A stretch of DNA of 64,000 nucleotides from contig JACKKE010000003.1 of the NCBI GenBank assembly GCA_020637595.1, positions 255,221 to 319,220 of the forward strand, given 5' to 3'. Below the pieces are notes generated by a model. It had not been told where the DNA came from and did not search any database. It was given only the letters and a program-made list of their open reading frames with translations. Both the position numbers and the translations under genes were made by a program. Each line of letters starts with the position of its first letter. The stretch's first letter is position 1. Shown piece after piece: positions 43,876 through 52,456 of the stretch. This stretch comes from Rhodobacter sp. (lineage in GTDB: Bacteria; Pseudomonadota; Alphaproteobacteria; Rhodobacterales; Rhodobacteraceae).

Positions 43876-44799
43876 ATGACGCTGATCCCGATCACCGCAA
43901 CGCCCACCGGTCTTTCGCTGGCCATGCCCGGCGGCGGCGCGCCGGAACCGGCAATCCGCGCGGCGCTGACGGACCTGCCCGCCACGGCGCCGGTGGTCAT
44001 CATGCTGCACGGCAAGGGGTATTGCCCCGGCCGGCCCGCGATCGACCCGCATGCGCTGATCTTTGCCCCCCGCGCCGGCCACGGCCGCTCACGCTTCGTC
44101 TCCTGGCCCCGGCGCCTCGGCTTCGCCCTGCCCGGGCCGCACCGGCCGCGCGGCCTCTGCCTCGCTTTCGGCTGGGAATCCACCGGCTCGCTGCGGCGCG
44201 CCACCGCCGCCGCCGATACCGCGGCGCTGATGCTTGCCCGGCTGGTGCAGGCGATCCGCCGCGCCGACCCCGGCCGTCGGGTCGACCTGATCGGCCACAG
44301 CCTGGGCGCGCGGGTGATTCTGGGGGCGGTGCCGCTGCTGGCCGCCGGCACCCTGGACCGGGTGATCCTGCTGGCCGGCGCCGATTTCACCGACCGCGCC
44401 CGTCAGGCGCTGACCAGCCCCGCCGGTCAAACGGCGGAATTCCTCAACATCACCACGCGCGAGAACGACCTCTACGATTTCCTCTTCGAACGCGCCCTCT
44501 CACCCCTTGGCCGCGCCGGCGCGCTGGGGCGTGGGCTGGGCGGCGCCGCGAACTGGCTCGACATCCAGATCGACCACCCCGCGACCGAGGCTGCGCTGCG
44601 CGCCCTCGGTCTGCCGCTCGCGCGCCCCCGCGCCCGGATCTGCCACTGGTCGGTCTATCTGCGCCCGGGCGTCTTCCGCCTCTATCGGGCGCTGCTCCAC
44701 GACCGCGCCCGGCTCAACCTGCCGCTCCTGCGCGCGGCGCTGGCCACACCGCAGCACCCGCGCTGGACCCGCCTGGTGCCCGCCCGCAGCGCCGGATGA
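43876..44799 (+). CDS. Alpha/beta hydrolase with GHSLG nucleophile elbow
   Basis: This 307-residue protein contains VVIMLHGKGYCPGRP (oxyanion-hole region, about 40-54) and VDLIGHSLGARVILGAVPLL with the nucleophile Ser (about 136-155), typical of lipase/esterase-type hydrolases of the PGAP1/DUF900 kind. A catalytic Asp candidate lies in LLAGADFTDRA and a His in IQIDHPATEAALR. AGGAG precedes the ATG. No signal peptide is apparent. The substrate is unknown and it is not in an operon. Confidence 0.7.
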   Translation: MTLIPITATPTGLSLAMPGGGAPEPAIRAALTDLPATAPVVIMLHGKGYCPGRPAIDPHALIFAPRAGHGRSRFVSWPRRLGFALPGPHRPRGLCLAFGWESTGSLRRATAAADTAALMLARLVQAIRRADPGRRVDLIGHSLGARVILGAVPLLAAGTLDRVILLAGADFTDRARQALTSPAGQTAEFLNITTRENDLYDFLFERALSPLGRAGALGRGLGGAANWLDIQIDHPATEAALRALGLPLARPRARICHWSVYLRPGVFRLYRALLHDRARLNLPLLRAALATPQHPRWTRLVPARSAG

Positions 44800-44808
44800 C
44801 CGCCCGCC

Positions 44809-44834
44809 CTTTCATCTTGCCGAAAATACGCCTC
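44809..44834 (+). repeat. Intergenic repeat copy 10
   Basis: CTTTCATCTTGCCGAAAATA followed by CGCCTC lies 9 bases after the hydrolase stop, in its sense direction, between it and the convergent yciB. The G run is replaced by CTGCCTGCG. Confidence 0.75.
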
Positions 44835-44872
44835 TGCCTGCGCCGCCAGCGAAACGCCGGCCCGGTGCGGCC

Positions 44873-45481
44873 TCAGCGCGGCCCGACCCAGTGGCGGTCG
44901 ATCAGCCGGTAGTTCGACAGAAAGAACACCATCATCACGCCCATCTGCCCGAAGGTGTCCCAGAACACATAGACATCGGTCGAGAAATTGCGCCAGATGA
45001 CCTCGTTCATCGCGGCGAAGGCGATAAAGAACCAGGCCATCCGCCGGGTCAGCAGCATCCATCCCTCGTGGCTGAGCGGCAGCGCATGGTCGAGCACGAA
45101 GGCCAGCCACGACTGACCGCGCGCAAGGCCGATGAACAGCAGGATCCCGAACAGGCCGAAGATGAAGGTGCTCTTCATCTTGAAGACGCGCTCATCGTTG
45201 AACAGCACGGTCGCCAGCCCCAGCACCACGACCATCGCCAGTGTCACCACCTGCATCCGGCTGAGCCGCCCGGTCAGCACCCGCATCGCCACGGTGGCCA
45301 GGATCTGCAGCGGCACAAAGGCCACCACCGCCACGACGAACCCCGCATAATCCGTGCCGCCCAGGGTCACGGTGGCGTTGCGCATCCACAGGTAGACACC
45401 CAGAAAGACCAGGAGCGGCCCGAATTCCAGCGCCTGTTTCAACACGGGCGAGGGTTGGCGGTCGGGGTCGGGCGTCGTCAT
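44873..45481 (-). CDS. yciB: Inner membrane-spanning septation protein A (YciB/IspZ)
   Basis: This 202-residue inner-membrane protein matches YciB: LEFGPLLVFLGVYLWM near the start, MKSTFIFGLFGILLFIGL, and the C-terminal WRNFSTDVYVFWDTFGQMGV and SNYRLIDRH. The family takes part in cell-envelope synthesis and division. GGAGG lies 5 bases before the ATG. Six or so hydrophobic segments and length are normal. Confidence 0.93.
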   Translation of the reverse strand: MTTPDPDRQPSPVLKQALEFGPLLVFLGVYLWMRNATVTLGGTDYAGFVVAVVAFVPLQILATVAMRVLTGRLSRMQVVTLAMVVVLGLATVLFNDERVFKMKSTFIFGLFGILLFIGLARGQSWLAFVLDHALPLSHEGWMLLTRRMAWFFIAFAAMNEVIWRNFSTDVYVFWDTFGQMGVMMVFFLSNYRLIDRHWVGPR

Positions 45482-45555
45482 GGGGCCTCCGGTTCGGGTG
45501 CCCCATCTGCCCCCATTCGACCGCGCAAGGCAAGCGCCAAACGCCCGGTGCGACC

Positions 45556-46281
45556 TCAGCCCTGCAGCCGGTCCAACCCCTCGGTCAGCGCCGGTTCCAT
45601 CCCGGCCTGCTCCATGTGCCGGCGCAGCCGCTGGTTATACCCGCCCGGCGTATCGAGCGCGGCCAGCATCGGCCGGCACGGGCCGGAGATCAGGCTCGAC
45701 CCGACCAGGGTGCGCAGGAACCCTTCGGCGCCGACCCGGTCGACCCCTTGTCTTTCCATCCAGTCGGCTGCCGTGGCCACCATCAGCACCGCTGGCGACA
45801 ACACCGCCTGGGCGCAGAGATAGGCGTTCAGTTCGGCCGCGCTGCCGAGGGCAAAGACCGTGTTTGTGCGCCCGAAGATCCCGCGCAGCAGATCGTCGCC
45901 GCCCAGCGCCAGCACCGGCGAGCCCCCTTGGGCAATGCCGGGAAATGGCAGCATGATTGCCACCGCCTCGGCCGGAGCGACCAGCGGCGCCAGCGCCTCG
46001 AGCGGCAGCCCCGCCATGAACGAGACCACCTTTTGCCCCGCCCGAAACTGCAGGCCCTGCAGGATCCCGGGCGCGGTTTCCGCCATCAGTCCCAGGAACA
46101 CCACCTCGGCCGCGTCGAGCACGCCTTGATTATCCGCCACGGTGACGGCGGCAAAGGCCTCGGCCAGGGCTGCCGATCGCGCCTCGCTGCGCCGCGACAC
46201 GGTGATCGCGTGACCGTCGGCGGCGATTCCCTGCACGACCGCCGAGGCGATGGTTCCGGTTCCCAAAAATCCCAACTTCAT
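45556..46281 (-). CDS. Pyrroline-5-carboxylate reductase-like (ProC family)
   Basis: This 241-residue protein has the N-terminal NADP motif KLGFLGTGTIASAVVQGIA (about 2-20) and further ProC-like bases (VVSFMAGLPLEALAPLV, VLALGG). The C-terminal dimerisation domain is short and the TSPGGTT-type motif of true ProC reads LDTPGGYNQRL, so the substrate may not be pyrroline-carboxylate. GGGG precedes ATG 46281; the 21 upstream codons run through a terminator. It is probably an NADP-dependent oxidoreductase paralogue of ProC. Confidence 0.75.
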   Translation of the reverse strand: MKLGFLGTGTIASAVVQGIAADGHAITVSRRSEARSAALAEAFAAVTVADNQGVLDAAEVVFLGLMAETAPGILQGLQFRAGQKVVSFMAGLPLEALAPLVAPAEAVAIMLPFPGIAQGGSPVLALGGDDLLRGIFGRTNTVFALGSAAELNAYLCAQAVLSPAVLMVATAADWMERQGVDRVGAEGFLRTLVGSSLISGPCRPMLAALDTPGGYNQRLRRHMEQAGMEPALTEGLDRLQG

Positions 46282-46296
46282 GGCCAATCCCCTGAA

Positions 46297-46329
46297 AATG
46301 AAAACCCCGCCCCGGCGACCGGGACGGGG
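46297..46329 (-). terminator. Intrinsic terminator between cytochrome b561 and the ProC-like gene
   Basis: On the minus strand CCCCGTCCCGG pairs with CCGGGGCGGGG around TCG and is followed by TTTTCATTTT. It sits 22 bases after the cytochrome b561 stop and just before the ProC-like start, so it would end the b561 message and could lower readthrough. Confidence 0.8.
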
Positions 46330-46351
46330 ATCTGTGCCCGTCAAGACCGTC

Positions 46352-46834
46352 TCAGCGCATCCGCGCGATCAGATTGTCCTTCAGGAAGAACTGGTGATAG
46401 AGCGCCGCGACGATATGCAGGGCAACCAGCACCCAGCCGATGTTGAACAGCACCTCGTGCACCTCGCCGGCGTCGGTGATCCCGACGAACCAGGCCATGA
46501 TCCCCGACAGCGGGATCAGCAGCAGCACAATATACAAAAGCCCGTGCACGATCGCCGAAGCCAGCGTGATCATCGGGTTCTGCCCCTCGACCGGCGCCGG
46601 CGCCCCCTGGGTAAAGCGCAGCACGATGCGCAGCAGGGTCAAAACCAGGATCGCCACGCCGATCCACACATGGACCGCCGTGCCGGTGCTGAATGTCGCC
46701 TCGCCGGTGCGGCGCAAGGCGATCCACGAGGTCTTCATCGCTTCATGGCTGACAAAGCTCACGATCAGCAGAAGCAACGTCAGCCAGTGCAACAGCCGCT
46801 GGCTGACGGCGTATTTCTGAACTGTCCCAGACAT
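46352..46834 (-). CDS. Cytochrome b561
   Basis: This 160-residue four-helix membrane protein resembles cytochrome b561/CybB: RLLHWLTLLLLIVSFVSHEA with haem-ligand His in helix 1, TAVHVWIGVAILVLTLLRIV, SAIVHGLLYIVLLLIPLSGI and VLVALHIVAALYHQFFLKD. His pairs in helices support two b haems accepting electrons in the inner membrane. AGGGAAT precedes the ATG. It is divergent from a GNAT gene and followed by a terminator, so is probably monocistronic. Confidence 0.9.
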   Translation of the reverse strand: MSGTVQKYAVSQRLLHWLTLLLLIVSFVSHEAMKTSWIALRRTGEATFSTGTAVHVWIGVAILVLTLLRIVLRFTQGAPAPVEGQNPMITLASAIVHGLLYIVLLLIPLSGIMAWFVGITDAGEVHEVLFNIGWVLVALHIVAALYHQFFLKDNLIARMR

Positions 46835-46969
46835 TTTTCTATTCCCTTACAAATGGCCCGTGCTGTGATACGCAGAAACGGTGCGGTTCCGTCGCCCGTC
46901 CGGGCGCCCGACCAGGCGATTGACCCGCCATTGCGATCAAATCGCCTCAGCCGACTGTGACACGCCGCA

Positions 46970-47500
46970 ATGCCGACTGCCAGCCCCGAACCCATCCCCG
47001 CAGGTGTGACGATCCGCCCCGGCCGAAGCCGGGATGCCGCCGCCATCGCCCGGTTCCACGTCGCCGTCTGGCGCGAAACCTACGGCACCCTCGCCCCGGC
47101 AACGGCCATCGCCAGCCTCGATGAAACCCATCGGCGCGCCGGCTGGCGAGACGCACTGGCCGATCCCGCGCGCAGCACCCGGATCGCGGTGGCCGACGGC
47201 GACATCGTCGGTCTGGTCAGTGCCGGCCCGCCTGCGGACCACGTCTATGGCCCGCGCGGCGAGATCAAGCATCTCTATGTCGCGGCGCAGGCGCGCAGGC
47301 TGGGCCTCGGGGCGGCACTGCTGGCACTGGGCCACAAGGACGTGGCCCGCGCCGGGTTTTCCGGCACAGGGCTGGGTGTCGTGCTGGAAAACACCGCTGC
47401 CCGCGCGTTCTATGCCGCGACGGGGGGCCGGGAAGTGGCGCAGTTCACCGATCCCGGCCCGCTGTGGCGCTCGCAGATGGTGCTGGTGGCCTGGGATTGA
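46970..47500 (+). CDS. GNAT family N-acetyltransferase
   Basis: This 176-residue protein has a GNAT fold: TIRPGRSRDAAAIARFHVAV (about 14-33), IKHLYVAAQARRLGLGAALL with the acetyl-CoA Q/RxxG-type loop (AARRLGLGA region, about 99-118), and a C-terminal VVLENTAARAFYAATGG, the usual NxxAxxFY motif. The acceptor is unknown. It overlaps none of its neighbours and ends two bases before the convergent RidA gene. Confidence 0.85.
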   Translation: MPTASPEPIPAGVTIRPGRSRDAAAIARFHVAVWRETYGTLAPATAIASLDETHRRAGWRDALADPARSTRIAVADGDIVGLVSAGPPADHVYGPRGEIKHLYVAAQARRLGLGAALLALGHKDVARAGFSGTGLGVVLENTAARAFYAATGGREVAQFTDPGPLWRSQMVLVAWD

Positions 47501-47502
47501 CG

Positions 47503-47850
47503 TCAGCGCGCGGCGGTGACGATGAACTCGACCTTGTAATCCGGGGTCGCCAGTTTCGCCTCGCCGGTGGCCCGCGCCGGCGGGTTCGCCGGATCGACCC
47601 AGGCTTCCCACACCGCGTTCATCGCCGCGAAATCGGCCATATCCGCCAGCCAGATGGTCGTCGACAGGATCCGCGACTTGTCGCTGCCGGCGGCGGCCAG
47701 CAGGCGGTCGACCTCGGCCAGCGCGGCGCGGGCCTGCACGGTCACGTCGGCGCCTTCGCCAACCTGACCGGCCAGATAGACGATCTCGCCGTGGACGACG
47801 GCCGCGCTCATGCGCTTGCCGGGTTCGATGCGGGTGATCGGGGTGCTCAT
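47503..47850 (-). CDS. RidA family enamine/imine deaminase
   Basis: This 115-residue protein is RidA-like: RMSAAVVHGEIVYLAGQVGEG (in part), VTVQARAALAEVDRLLAAAG and PPARATGEAKLATPDYKVEF. The Arg in PARATG and the Glu/Tyr C-terminal region line the active cleft that hydrolyses reactive enamines. A GGAGAG lies before the ATG. The C-terminal P-x-KVEF rather than P-KVEIE marks it as a divergent subgroup. It ends two bases from the GNAT stop. Confidence 0.88.
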   Translation of the reverse strand: MSTPITRIEPGKRMSAAVVHGEIVYLAGQVGEGADVTVQARAALAEVDRLLAAAGSDKSRILSTTIWLADMADFAAMNAVWEAWVDPANPPARATGEAKLATPDYKVEFIVTAAR

Positions 47851-47976
47851 GGGGCTCTCCTGTTGCGAAATGGGTCTGCGCATTCCCAACCATGCCGCGC
47901 GCGCCACCGCAAGGGCGGTTGAAACCCGGACCGCCACACGGCAAGAAAGACCGACGCAATCACGGACCGCGCCATC

Positions 47977-48714
47977 ATGCCCGAAACCCCTGCCGCCCAG
48001 GCCCTTCTCGACACGTTCGGGCGGATCGTCGTCATCAACCTGCCCGAGCGCGCCGACCGCCGCCGCGGGATCGACGCCGAACTGCGCAAGGTCGGCCTGT
48101 CGCTGGATCACCCCGCGGTCGACGTTTTCGCCGCGGTGCGTCCCGCCGCGGCCGAGGGGTTTCCCTCGATCGGCGCGCATGGCGCGTTTCGCAGCCATCT
48201 GGGCGTGATGGAGCGGATGCTGGATCTCGGCTGGCCCAAGGTGCTGGTTCTCGAGGATGACATGGGCTTTGCCCGGGGGGCCGCAGCGCGGTTGCCGGCC
48301 CTGGCCGAGGCGCTGCGCCGGCAGGACTGGGCGCTGCTCTATGGACACCCCGGCGACCAGCCCGACCGCACCCCGCCCGCCGACGCTGACGGGCTGGTGG
48401 CGCTGCCGCCAGAACTCGGGCTGATCCAGCTGCATTTCCTCGGCCTGACGCGCGAGGCAGCAGAGACCGCCGCACCGATCCTGCGCGCGATGCTGACCCG
48501 CCCGGCCGGCAGCCCCGAGGGCGGGCCGATGCATGTCGACGGCGCCCTGAACTGGATCCGGCGGGGGCACCCCGCGCTCCGGTCGCTCGCCATCAGCCCA
48601 GCACTGGCCATCCAGCGCCCGTCGCGCAGCGACATCGCCGCGCCACGCTGGTTCGACCGGTTGCCGCTGCTGCGCCATCTGGCCGCCGCCGCCCGGCAGT
48701 TCCGTCAGGGCTGA
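47977..48714 (+). CDS. Glycosyltransferase family 25 (LPS-type)
   Basis: This 245-residue protein matches GT25: RIVVINLPERADRRRGID (about 16-33), GAHGAFRSHLGVMERMLD with the conserved SH, and the nucleotide-sugar/metal EDD in VLVLEDDMGFA (about 91). The C-terminal half carries the HVDGALNW acceptor-side region. Such enzymes add galactose or related sugars to surface glycans. It ends 10 bases inside the convergent SGNH gene. No other envelope sugar genes are adjacent. Confidence 0.85.
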   Translation: MPETPAAQALLDTFGRIVVINLPERADRRRGIDAELRKVGLSLDHPAVDVFAAVRPAAAEGFPSIGAHGAFRSHLGVMERMLDLGWPKVLVLEDDMGFARGAAARLPALAEALRRQDWALLYGHPGDQPDRTPPADADGLVALPPELGLIQLHFLGLTREAAETAAPILRAMLTRPAGSPEGGPMHVDGALNWIRRGHPALRSLAISPALAIQRPSRSDIAAPRWFDRLPLLRHLAAAARQFRQG

Positions 48715-49556
48715 AGCCCGGCGGCCGGATCGGCCCGGACCACCCGCCAGACGAGGTCCTCATACCAGCGCGCCACCGCCGGGTTGCGCCCCTCGGGACG
48801 GGTCAACCCCGCCGGATTGCGACGATAGATCACCGCGAAATGCACCAGCGCCACCAACCAGGCGCCCAGCGCGTTGGGGTGGATATCGTCGACGAACAGC
48901 GCCCGGATATCCCCGACCGGCGCCTGCCCCGCGGCAATCGCGTCGAACAGCGCCGCCATTACGGCGATGGCCGGCACCATCCGCACCGGCGGCACGCCGG
49001 GCGGACGGTTCGCGTCGAGATGGGCGCGGATTTCCTCCCAGGCGGTCGCCTCGCGATCGAGGCGCGCACGCCACGGCAGCCCGGCGTCAGGATCCGCCCC
49101 CTGCCCGGCATAGGCCGGTCCGGTTTCCAGCGACACCCAGCTGGCATAAAGCAGCACCTCGGCCCCCTGGCCGCGCGCACCCTGGTCCCACGCCAGCCGG
49201 GCAAAGCGCAGCGCATAATCGGCGCTGGCATGCCAGGGCACGGTGTTCGACAGGGCGACCCGCTCGGTCAGAACCACGACGTCGAAATCGCCCACCCGGG
49301 CGCGCAGATCCAGCCCCGGCGCGTGCTGCCATCGCCATTCCAGCGTGCTGCCGGGGATCGTCGACAACTCGACCGTCGCCCGCGGACCGCCTGCCGCCCG
49401 CACCATCGCTTCCAGCGGATCCCGCACCCCGTCGCTGAGGCTGTGCCCCGACAGAACCACCCGCAGGTCCAGCGGCCGCGCAGTCTGCGCGCGCAGCGGC
49501 GCCGCCAGGCTCAGCCCGCCGAGGATCCCCAGTGTTTCGCGCCGTGTCCACCGCAT
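48705..49556 (-). CDS. Periplasmic SGNH/GDSL-type hydrolase
   Basis: This 283-residue protein has a twin-arginine-like start (MRWTRRETLGILGGLSLAAP) with cleavage near LRAQTA. It then has VVLSGHSLSDGV, a degenerate GDS block with the nucleophile Ser, and a C-terminal DDIHPNALG with the Asp/His pair of SGNH hydrolases. ATG 49556 starts the signal; 26 upstream codons were dropped. It overlaps the GT25 gene tail to tail by 10 bases. A role in surface glycan or lipid editing would fit this neighbour but is not shown. Confidence 0.78.
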   Translation of the reverse strand: MRWTRRETLGILGGLSLAAPLRAQTARPLDLRVVLSGHSLSDGVRDPLEAMVRAAGGPRATVELSTIPGSTLEWRWQHAPGLDLRARVGDFDVVVLTERVALSNTVPWHASADYALRFARLAWDQGARGQGAEVLLYASWVSLETGPAYAGQGADPDAGLPWRARLDREATAWEEIRAHLDANRPPGVPPVRMVPAIAVMAALFDAIAAGQAPVGDIRALFVDDIHPNALGAWLVALVHFAVIYRRNPAGLTRPEGRNPAVARWYEDLVWRVVRADPAAGLQP

Positions 49557-49669
49557 GCGCCCATCCTGACACGGACCCGCACGCCGGACCAGCCCCGCTC
49601 TGCCCCCGCGGCCCTTGCACCACGCCCCGGCCACGCGCTAAGCGTCGTTCACAACGGAGGACGCCGACG

Positions 49670-50338
49670 ATGACACCCCAGGACTTCGACACACTCGTGC
49701 GCGCCCGCCGGTCGGTGCGCGGGTATCGGCCCGACCCGGTCGCCTCCGAGGTCATCGACGCGGCGCTGGCCACCGCCCTCTGGGCGCCGTCGAACTGCAA
49801 CATCCAGCCCTGGCATGTCCATATCGTCTCGGGCGACGCGCTGCGCGTGCTGGGGGCGGCGATGACCGAGGCCGCGCACAGCGGCCAGCCGCACCCCGAC
49901 ATTCCGATGGATACCGCCTATCGCGGCGTGTTCCGGGATCGCCAGATCGGCTCGGCCAAGGCGCTCTATGGCGCGATGGGGATCGCCCGCGACGACCGCG
50001 CCGGGCGCTCGGCCGCCTTCCTGCGCAACCTCGATGCCTTTGGCGCCCCGCATGCAGCCTTCGTCTTCCTGCCTGAGGGGTTCGGCACCCGCGAGGCCGC
50101 CGACCTCGGGGGTTTCGTCCAGACCTTCCTGCTGGCGCTGACCGCGCAGGGGCTGGGCAGCGTCGCCCAGGGCGCACTGTCGCTCTACCCCGATATCGTC
50201 CGTGCCCATCTCGGCCTCGGCGCCGGCGAACAGCTGATCGTCGGCATCGCCTTCGGGCATGAAGACCCCAGCCACCCGGCCAATGCCGCCCGCACCGGGC
50301 GCGCCGCGCTCACCGATATCGTCACCCGCCACGGCTGA
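49670..50338 (+). CDS. Nitroreductase family protein
   Basis: This 222-residue FMN-dependent oxidoreductase has RRSVRGYRPDPVASEVIDAA (about 14-33, FMN phosphate Arg pair), LWAPSNCNIQPWHVHIVSG (about 38-56) and the C-terminal LALTAQGLGSVAQGALS. Such enzymes reduce nitro-aromatics, quinones or enones with NAD(P)H. GGAGG precedes ATG 49670; the 46 codons before it are intergenic. It is monocistronic; a repeat element follows. Confidence 0.9.
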   Translation: MTPQDFDTLVRARRSVRGYRPDPVASEVIDAALATALWAPSNCNIQPWHVHIVSGDALRVLGAAMTEAAHSGQPHPDIPMDTAYRGVFRDRQIGSAKALYGAMGIARDDRAGRSAAFLRNLDAFGAPHAAFVFLPEGFGTREAADLGGFVQTFLLALTAQGLGSVAQGALSLYPDIVRAHLGLGAGEQLIVGIAFGHEDPSHPANAARTGRAALTDIVTRHG

Positions 50339-50350
50339 CGCACACTGCCC

Positions 50351-50415
50351 CCATCTTTGCGTCGCAAATATCCTGGGGGGTGAATTGCCGCAGGCAAGAG
50401 GGGGGCAAAGCCCCC
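50351..50415 (+). repeat. Intergenic repeat copy 11 with companion hairpin
   Basis: CATCTTTGCGTCGCAAATAT followed by CCTGGGGGG (50351-50382) lies 12 bases after the nitroreductase stop, in the sense direction, and GGGGGGC-AAA-GCCCCCT (50399-50415) follows as the companion hairpin. This is one of the best-conserved copies. Confidence 0.85.
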
Positions 50416-50416
50416 T

Positions 50417-50479
50417 GCCCCACGCAGTGGACAATAAAACGCCCCACGCAGTGGATAAAATCGGCCCCGCGCAGCGGCC
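50417..50479. repeat. Three tandem mini-hairpins, GCCCCACGCAGTGG units
   Basis: GCCCCACGCAGTGG occurs at 50417-50430 and 50441-50454, each followed by an A-rich 9-10 base spacer, and a third, GCCCCGCGCAGCGG, at 50464-50477. Each unit folds as CCAC-GCA-GTGG or CCGC-GCA-GCGG. The unit is about 23 bases and copies differ only at compensating positions in the third. It lies between a nitroreductase and a convergent hydrolase. Confidence 0.7.
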
Positions 50480-50535
50480 GGATCGCCCGAGGAGGCCGCG
50501 CGTCAGCGCGGAGGACGAGGGCGAAACACCCTGCT

Positions 50536-51249
50536 TCAGCTGTCCGCCAACCCGATCAGGATCGCCGCCAGCGCCTTGGGCTGGGTCAGTTGCGGCACAT
50601 GCCCGCAGGTCAGTTCGAACACCGCCTCGCAGGGCGTCGCCGCGATCATCTGCCGTTGCAGCGGCGGCGTCACCACCTGATCCTCGGTGCACAGCACATA
50701 GGCGCGCGGCACCCTGGCGAACCCCGGCCCGATCACCGCCTTGTCGACCTGCGCGCGGTTCGACTGCGGCACCATATAGGCCATCGCCCCCTCGGCCTGC
50801 CGTGGCGTGGCATCGGGAAACAGCACCGCCGCCGCCGCGGGATCCAGCACCGTCGTGCCCTTCTCGGGTCCCGGCCGCACCGCCGCCTGCACGCCGGGCG
50901 CGTCCTGCTGCTTGATCAGGTCCAGCAGGCTCTCGCCGTCGCGCGGCAACAGCGCCGCGACGAACACCGCCTTGGTCACCTGTTCGGGCCGGCGCGCCGC
51001 CACCTGGGCGACGACGATCCCGCCCATCGAATGCCCCACCAGCATCGCCGGCGCGCCCTGCATCAGCCGCCGCTCGACGGCATCGACATAGTCCGCCTGC
51101 CCGACCGTCGCCGCCGGAATCTCGCTGGTGCCGTGGCCCGGCAGGTCCAGGGCCTCGACGCTGTGACCGGCTGCGGTCAGAAGCGGCACCAGCGCGCCCC
51201 AGCCGCTTGCCCGCCCCCAGGCCCCGTGTATCAGGATGATCCGCGCCAT
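50536..51249 (-). CDS. Alpha/beta fold hydrolase
   Basis: This 237-residue protein fits the salicylate esterase / methyl ester hydrolase branch of the fold: IILIHGAWGRASGWG at the start (oxyanion hole), APAMLVGHSMGGIVVAQVAA with the nucleophile Ser (about 76-95) and FELTCGHVPQLTQPKAL with the catalytic His. A catalytic Asp candidate is in YVLCTEDQVV. GGAGGG lies just before ATG 51249. Substrate unknown; monocistronic. Confidence 0.85.
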   Translation of the reverse strand: MARIILIHGAWGRASGWGALVPLLTAAGHSVEALDLPGHGTSEIPAATVGQADYVDAVERRLMQGAPAMLVGHSMGGIVVAQVAARRPEQVTKAVFVAALLPRDGESLLDLIKQQDAPGVQAAVRPGPEKGTTVLDPAAAAVLFPDATPRQAEGAMAYMVPQSNRAQVDKAVIGPGFARVPRAYVLCTEDQVVTPPLQRQMIAATPCEAVFELTCGHVPQLTQPKALAAILIGLADS

Positions 51250-51402
51250 GACTGCCCTCCCTCGTTTCCGCCCCAGCCTTGCCAAGTCCTGCGCGGCGCG
51301 CAAGCCCCGCACCGATGCCTGACGTGACGTCCGCCGGACCATCACGGTGTTTGTCTGCCGTCCCCCGCGCGCTAGCATGGGCGCAGACCCGGAGGACACA
51401 CC

Positions 51403-52434
51403 ATGACCCTGCCCAGCACCACCCTGGCCCTCAGCCTGCGCGAAGGCGGCTATGCCCGCGAGCCGAAACCGGCAGTTCCCGCCAGCCTTGCCCCCTACCT
51501 CGAACTGGCCGAGGTCGCGCTGCCTGCCCCCGCCCCCGGGCAGGTGGTGATCGAGGTGACCCGCGCGCCGGTGAACCCGTCGGATCTGTTCTTCATCCAG
51601 GGCGTCTATGGCCAACCCCGCACCCAGGGTCAGGCCGCCGGGTTCGAGGGGGTCGGCCGGGTGATCGGCGGCAACGGCCCGCTGGCCGAGGCGCTGACCG
51701 GGCGTCGGGTGTCCTTTCTCGGCACCGGCACCGGCGCCTGGGCGCGTCACGCGCTGGCCGACGCGGCGCTGTGCATTCCGCTGGACGATGCGGTCAGCGA
51801 CAACGACGGCGCGGCGCTGATCGTGAATCCGCTGACCGCCGTCGCGCTGCTCGACCAGGTGCGCGAGTCCGGGTCGAATGCCTTCGTCCTGACTGCCGCC
51901 GGGTCACAGCTGGGCCGGCTGATGCTCGAACTCGCGCGGGAAACCGGGCTGCAGGCGATTGCGGTGATCCGCCGCCCGGACGACGCCGGGGACTTGCGCG
52001 CCCTGGGCGCCGCCGAGGTTCTGGTCAGCAGCGATGCGGGCTTTTCGGCGGCGGCACAGGCGGCGCTCAAGGCACACAAACCCCGTCGCCTGCTGGATGC
52101 CGTCGGCGACCAGATGGCGGCGGATCTGTTCTTTGCCATGCCCCCGGGCGCGCGATGGGTGGTCTATGGCAAGATGAGCGACGAGGCCCCACGGCTGACA
52201 CAGCTGGGTCAGCTGATCTTCATGGGCAAGCAGATCGAAGGCTTCTGGCTGAGCCGCTGGCTGCCCGCCGCCGCGCCCGAGCGCCGCCTTGAGGTCGTGC
52301 GCCAGGTGCAGGGCCGCTTTGCCAGTGGTCAGTGGTCAACCCGCGTCCACGCCGAACTGTCGCTGGAACAGGCGCTCGACGGGATCCTGCCCGCCCTTGC
52401 CGACAGCGCCGGCAAGGTGATGCTCTGCCCGTGA
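51403..52434 (+). CDS. MDR/zinc-binding dehydrogenase-like oxidoreductase
   Basis: This 343-residue protein follows the medium-chain reductase plan: APVNPSDLFFIQGVYG and GFEGVGRVIGGNG in the catalytic part, the NAD(P) Rossmann segment AFVLTAAGSQLGRLMLELAR (about 165-184), and a C-terminal QALDGILPALADSAGKVMLCP. Zinc ligands typical of alcohol dehydrogenases are absent, so it is a quinone-oxidoreductase or 2-enoyl reductase type. Start ATG 51403 after CGGAGGACACACC. Monocistronic. Confidence 0.88.
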   Translation: MTLPSTTLALSLREGGYAREPKPAVPASLAPYLELAEVALPAPAPGQVVIEVTRAPVNPSDLFFIQGVYGQPRTQGQAAGFEGVGRVIGGNGPLAEALTGRRVSFLGTGTGAWARHALADAALCIPLDDAVSDNDGAALIVNPLTAVALLDQVRESGSNAFVLTAAGSQLGRLMLELARETGLQAIAVIRRPDDAGDLRALGAAEVLVSSDAGFSAAAQAALKAHKPRRLLDAVGDQMAADLFFAMPPGARWVVYGKMSDEAPRLTQLGQLIFMGKQIEGFWLSRWLPAAAPERRLEVVRQVQGRFASGQWSTRVHAELSLEQALDGILPALADSAGKVMLCP

Positions 52435-52456
52435 GCCGCGAAGGCCCGCGCAACGA

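Noticed and set aside
50339..50535. The tandem GCCCCACGCAGTGG units as a CRISPR-like array
   Set aside because: Only three units, spacers of 9-10 A-rich bases, no cas genes; it looks like tandem mini-hairpins instead.
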